Shown in pieces: positions 60,731-64,000 of a stretch of DNA of 64,000 nucleotides (positions within the stretch are counted from its first letter, which is position 1; each line of letters starts with the position of its first letter). Below the pieces are notes generated by a model that saw only the letters and a program-made list of their open reading frames with translations, was not told where the DNA came from and did not search any database. Source of the stretch: Martensiomyces pterosporus (Eukaryota; Kickxellomycota; Kickxellomycetes; Kickxellales; Kickxellaceae); assembly GCA_025201845.1 (NCBI GenBank), contig MU603934.1, positions 62,001 to 126,000 of the forward strand. The letters are read 5' to 3'. The translations under genes were made by a program, and so were the position numbers.

Positions 60731-63700
60731 CTAGAGGAGCTCCACACGGACATGCAGTCCAGAGATAAGATACTCCTCAATTTCATTAATGACACCCTGG
60801 CTGACAGCAACCACCGGCATCGCCATTGCCCTCACGCCATTGGCCTCCTGATGCCCCTGCCTTTCTTGCTGCAGCTGCCTCTGCAGCAGCTCCCACTGAC
60901 TGGGCCGCTGCTGGCGCAACGGCATGGAGGCGCCCGCTTCGCCTGCACGCAAACCACGGAGCCAACCCCCTCCCGTTGCGCCCACAACTCCTTCCGCAGC
61001 GACAATCCCTCCATCCGGGGCACCCGCATCTGCATATTGGTCGTCTGGCTGGCACTTGCGCTCCTCGTGCAGCTGTCTCCGGCATATTTGTCGATCACCA
61101 GCCAGCAACTGCTGCCGTTGTTGATGGCTCTGTGCTTGAGTAGACAATCTGGCCACCTCTCCTTCCTTTTCACCCAGTGCCGTCGCTGCTGCAGCTGCAC
61201 TTGACGGCGGCTCCTTGCTTGTTGTTTTTGTTTTTGTATCTGCACCTGTCTCAGCCTCGCTCTCGCGTCGAGATCTCTGGCTCTGGTCAGCCTCCCAGTG
61301 CTGCTGCTGCTGCTCCTCGCCATCAACCTCTTCTTCTTCGACATCAACAATAAGCGCGCTTGCTCCGGCATTCCTTGCATGGATCGCTTTCTCCCACACC
61401 GTGCAGCCACCGCCAACCCGCGCCGCCACCACCTTGCCTCTGACCATCTTTTGCTCTCGCGGTGTGTACTCCTCGCACCCATATGCAGCCGACGAGCTGT
61501 ACAGGTGCAGCATGATCAGCGTTGTTGGGTCAGGAACAAGGTATGCCGAGTGCCCGCGGTATAATGACATTTCTGCAAAGTCTGCCAAGCGTCCCGCGTA
61601 GTCACGCCGCCGATGCCTGTCCTGTAGTGCAAGGTGTGAATGAGTATGCACTCCTTCGTCTACCACCCACTCTCCTGAGTCTCTGTCACTATGCCGGGTG
61701 TCGGCGCCGCCTTGGTCTCCGGACTCACCCGTGCTGCCCTTGCTACTGTCTGCCAGACGAAGCGCTACAGGGCTGGCTTTTGCGACACCCATGCCTGTTT
61801 GCCTGAGGTGCGCTTTCCTGCGACTGCCATTGTTTCTTTTTCTGCTGTCGCTGCCAGCCTGCCTATGTGTAGCTGACGGCATGCTGCTGCCAGCGCTGTG
61901 GGTGGTGGTTGTTCGCGCCTTCTTGCTGCTCACGCTGTCGTTGTGCACTGGGAGCGCACGGACAAACTCGTGCAGAGAATCATCTGTGCTAACACGAACA
62001 ATAACATGCTCAGTCATCACCTGCCCTGCTCCGTTAGTGATAATGAGTTGCTGCTGCCCATTTTGGCCGTGCATTGGCGAATAGCCACGGCGTTTCAGTC
62101 GTGTGGTGCTAGCGCGCCCTGCTGCCCCTCCTTCGCCCAGACGCTCACCTGCCTTTGGCAGCTCATTCTTCTGCTCCTGCTCCTGCTCCTTCTGATGAGA
62201 GGGTGCATTGTGCGAAGCATCTGGCTGATCAGGCACTTCGTCCCAGACATCCTTGAGCAGCGGGACTCCATGCCTGGCTCTTGGCATGTGCGGAATACTC
62301 CACATCATGGCGTTTGCCTTAGATGCACGAGAGAGTAGAAATTCCATGAATGGGATCTGCCGCGTATTCGGTCTCAGCCAAGTCTCTGCATCCATAGGCG
62401 GGCTCTTGACGCCATAGACATCCGATTCCTGGCCGACCTGAGCCAGGAGCGTCGACGGCCAGACCTCTTGCCGCTGCGAGAGAAACAGGTGCGATGGCAA
62501 GCTGCACATGCCTTCGTACTCCACCCCTAGCCTCAAAGACGCGTTCAGAACAGTAGTTCCGCTTTTTGAGGGTGCCGGAGGTGCAAACACCGCATCTTCC
62601 TTGTGACGATTGCTGCTGACCAGCATGCCAACATCGTAGAAATCAGAGCGCAAGGGCATTGTAGGCGTGGCACTATTCACTAATAGTGACAATATATAGT
62701 GTCTTTGTGCTGGACTCTTGCCGGTAAGGTCATATGCAGCTCTTGTCAGCTCTCGCATGGCATAAAGCTGAGCTAGAGGGCTTTGCATGTGATTAGGCCG
62801 CCATTCAGCAACAAATTTGATGCCGGGTGATGCCGCCGTGGCATTGTGATCTTTACGCGGTATCGAGCTTGTCTCTTCGCTTCTGTGGCCATTGTCACTG
62901 CGACTGCTGATGTTATTGCTATTGCTGCTGCTGCTGCTGCTATCGGCCCATTGTTCGTCCACAGAATCGCCATTGGGGCGCTCTGCCACTGGTACCAAGT
63001 GCTCCACGCTTATGCCAATGGAGCGGGGCACAGGGCACTTGCGCGGCTCGCCACTGACCTGGCCGTGATTACGTCCGTGCTGGCTTAATTTGTCGCCGCC
63101 ACTCGCATCCTTACTGCTATCAGAGTCGCCAAACACGGGCAGTGCAAACATGTCGTCTGGGTGCACAGATCCCAGCTTCCGACGAATGTTGTCGACCTGG
63201 TAGAAAAATGGCTTGACTGCACTTGGCGGTGCTTCCGAGTGAATCAGCTTGCGCTTGGCAAATGACGTGCCGTTCGGGTATTGCATCGACTCGGTGTGCG
63301 GAGGTGTCAAGGGCAGCAATACATGTCCCTCAGTCGTGAATACGTAGTTGTTGTCCAGCGAGTGTAGCGGGTTCTCGTCGTCAAACAGCAGGTAGAGATA
63401 TTTGAAAGTCTCGCTGAGCAAGAAGCTCTCCATCCGCTCCTCGAGCTTGTGCGAGTCGACGTTTTGCATCGACGCATACCCACAGCGTGTCTTTTGCAGC
63501 GCGTTAAGATCAGCGAGAACCATCTCACCAACGTCGAGGTAAAACGGATCGCGAGTTGCCCGGTAGAGGAAATATGTGCTCTCAACGAATTCCGGACGCA
63601 GTGGGTAGAATATGACGTCTGGCTCGCGCACAAACATGTTGAATCGCTCGGGCATCGCACGGAATCGCCTCCACAAATGGTAATACAGCATGTAAGCTGA

Positions 63701-63973
63701 CTCTGCCCCATCGACGTCCCCGGCAAGCACCATCAGTCCCGGGAAATAGGCCGAGAGCGAGTCGATCCACGTTGTTGTGACCTCTGCCGACCCCATGTCC
63801 ACGTTGAAAAATGCATACCCGCCAACCGTATCTCTGATATACTGCAGAAGGGCGCTGTACGATACCTCAAACGTCCTGAGGTACTGGGGATCCCCAAAAT
63901 ACACATATCCTTTTAGCATGTACTCGTAGAGCGAATCCAGACCGGCGCTGATGCTGGCTATTGGCGTGATCCA
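60731..63973 (-). CDS. EDEM3-like alpha-mannosidase (GH47) with split PA domain; 5' end outside window
   Basis: The last exon, 1080 residues plus stop, begins at a TTTTTGTAG acceptor ending at 63974; upstream exons lie beyond the right edge. The first 230 residues are the second half of a GH47 domain: ISAGLDSLYEYMLKGYVYFG, YPLRPEFVESTYFLYRATRD, DSHKLEERMESFLLSETFKY and the Ca-binding end VFTTEGHVLPL-like (VFTTEGHVLLPL). A disordered middle of about 500 residues follows. From about 802 comes a protease-associated (PA) domain (LVPDPTTLIMLHLYSSSAAY; VRGKVVAARVGGGCTVWEKA; NAGASALIVDVEEE), broken by about 165 Gln/Glu-rich residues before its final strand part (PVVAVSQGVINEIEEYLISG). There is no HDEL signal. 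EDEM proteins trim mannose from misfolded glycoproteins in the ER and mark them for degradation. Confidence 0.88.
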   Translation of the reverse strand, partial: WITPIASISAGLDSLYEYMLKGYVYFGDPQYLRTFEVSYSALLQYIRDTVGGYAFFNVDMGSAEVTTTWIDSLSAYFPGLMVLAGDVDGAESAYMLYYHLWRRFRAMPERFNMFVREPDVIFYPLRPEFVESTYFLYRATRDPFYLDVGEMVLADLNALQKTRCGYASMQNVDSHKLEERMESFLLSETFKYLYLLFDDENPLHSLDNNYVFTTEGHVLLPLTPPHTESMQYPNGTSFAKRKLIHSEAPPSAVKPFFYQVDNIRRKLGSVHPDDMFALPVFGDSDSSKDASGGDKLSQHGRNHGQVSGEPRKCPVPRSIGISVEHLVPVAERPNGDSVDEQWADSSSSSSNSNNISSRSDNGHRSEETSSIPRKDHNATAASPGIKFVAEWRPNHMQSPLAQLYAMRELTRAAYDLTGKSPAQRHYILSLLVNSATPTMPLRSDFYDVGMLVSSNRHKEDAVFAPPAPSKSGTTVLNASLRLGVEYEGMCSLPSHLFLSQRQEVWPSTLLAQVGQESDVYGVKSPPMDAETWLRPNTRQIPFMEFLLSRASKANAMMWSIPHMPRARHGVPLLKDVWDEVPDQPDASHNAPSHQKEQEQEQKNELPKAGERLGEGGAAGRASTTRLKRRGYSPMHGQNGQQQLIITNGAGQVMTEHVIVRVSTDDSLHEFVRALPVHNDSVSSKKARTTTTHSAGSSMPSATHRQAGSDSRKRNNGSRRKAHLRQTGMGVAKASPVALRLADSSKGSTGESGDQGGADTRHSDRDSGEWVVDEGVHTHSHLALQDRHRRRDYAGRLADFAEMSLYRGHSAYLVPDPTTLIMLHLYSSSAAYGCEEYTPREQKMVRGKVVAARVGGGCTVWEKAIHARNAGASALIVDVEEEEVDGEEQQQQHWEADQSQRSRRESEAETGADTKTKTTSKEPPSSAAAAATALGEKEGEVARLSTQAQSHQQRQQLLAGDRQICRRQLHEERKCQPDDQYADAGAPDGGIVAAEGVVGATGGGWLRGLRAGEAGASMPLRQQRPSQWELLQRQLQQERQGHQEANGVRAMAMPVVAVSQGVINEIEEYLISGLHVRVELL

Positions 63974-64000
63974 CTACAAAAATAGTGAATGAAAGCACAT

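Overview
The window looks like nuclear DNA of a fungus. The GC content is fairly high, introns are few and short, with GTAAGT-type donors and a TACTAAC branch point in one intron, and the neighbouring genes are unrelated with no operons. The gene set is fungal or opisthokont: Cdc48, Msh3, Aro8-like, Dph3, Bmt2, a Zta1-like quinone reductase, an HMT1/ABCB6-type ABC half-transporter and a Ypq-type PQ-loop protein. It also carries genes that many yeasts lack: a RalGAP-beta-like protein, an SMPD4-like protein, GUCD1-like, HINT3-like and an EDEM3-like protein with a PA domain. That mixture fits an early-diverging filamentous fungus, perhaps Kickxellomycotina; this placement is inference, not proof.

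Layout. 1-9 kb: a two-exon single-pass membrane protein, a GUCD1-like gene next to assembly gap 1, an unknown 99-residue ORF and a tail-anchored GRAM protein. 9-16 kb: a small Cys-rich membrane protein, a vacuolar-type PQ-loop protein, a very large polyglutamine protein of unknown family and a weak hypothetical gene. 16-28.5 kb, all on the minus strand: a NOX/ferric-reductase flavocytochrome, RalGAP-beta-like (3 exons), CDC48 (2 exons) and a membrane-anchored HINT3-like hydrolase. 29-31 kb: two small unknown proteins facing each other and sharing a short N-terminal motif. 31-40 kb: MSH3, an Aro8-like aminotransferase, DPH3 and a tentative spliced membrane ORF. 40-51 kb: HMT1-like ABC transporter, TMEM223/Mrx15-like mitochondrial protein, BMT2, SMPD4-like and Zta1-like reductase. 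52.8-53.8 kb: a bHLH transcription factor. 53.8-60.7 kb: no gene I can support; holds assembly gap 2. 60.7-64 kb: an EDEM3-like mannosidase, open at the right edge.

Several gene pairs converge with tails only 35 to 91 bases apart. Both assembly gaps are flanked by near-identical direct copies (295 and 374 bases, 1 and 4 mismatches), which most simply are unmerged contig overlaps or two haplotypes rather than real tandem duplications. I found no rRNA, tRNA, transposon or CRISPR array. No coordinated pathway spans the window: the genes serve protein quality control (CDC48, EDEM), DNA mismatch repair, membrane lipids and vacuole transport, translation (DPH3, BMT2) and mitochondria. The best candidates for something undescribed are the polyQ protein with its folded C-terminal region, the facing pair of WTDSM proteins, and the upstream-ORF/dual-start arrangement on the Zta1-like gene.
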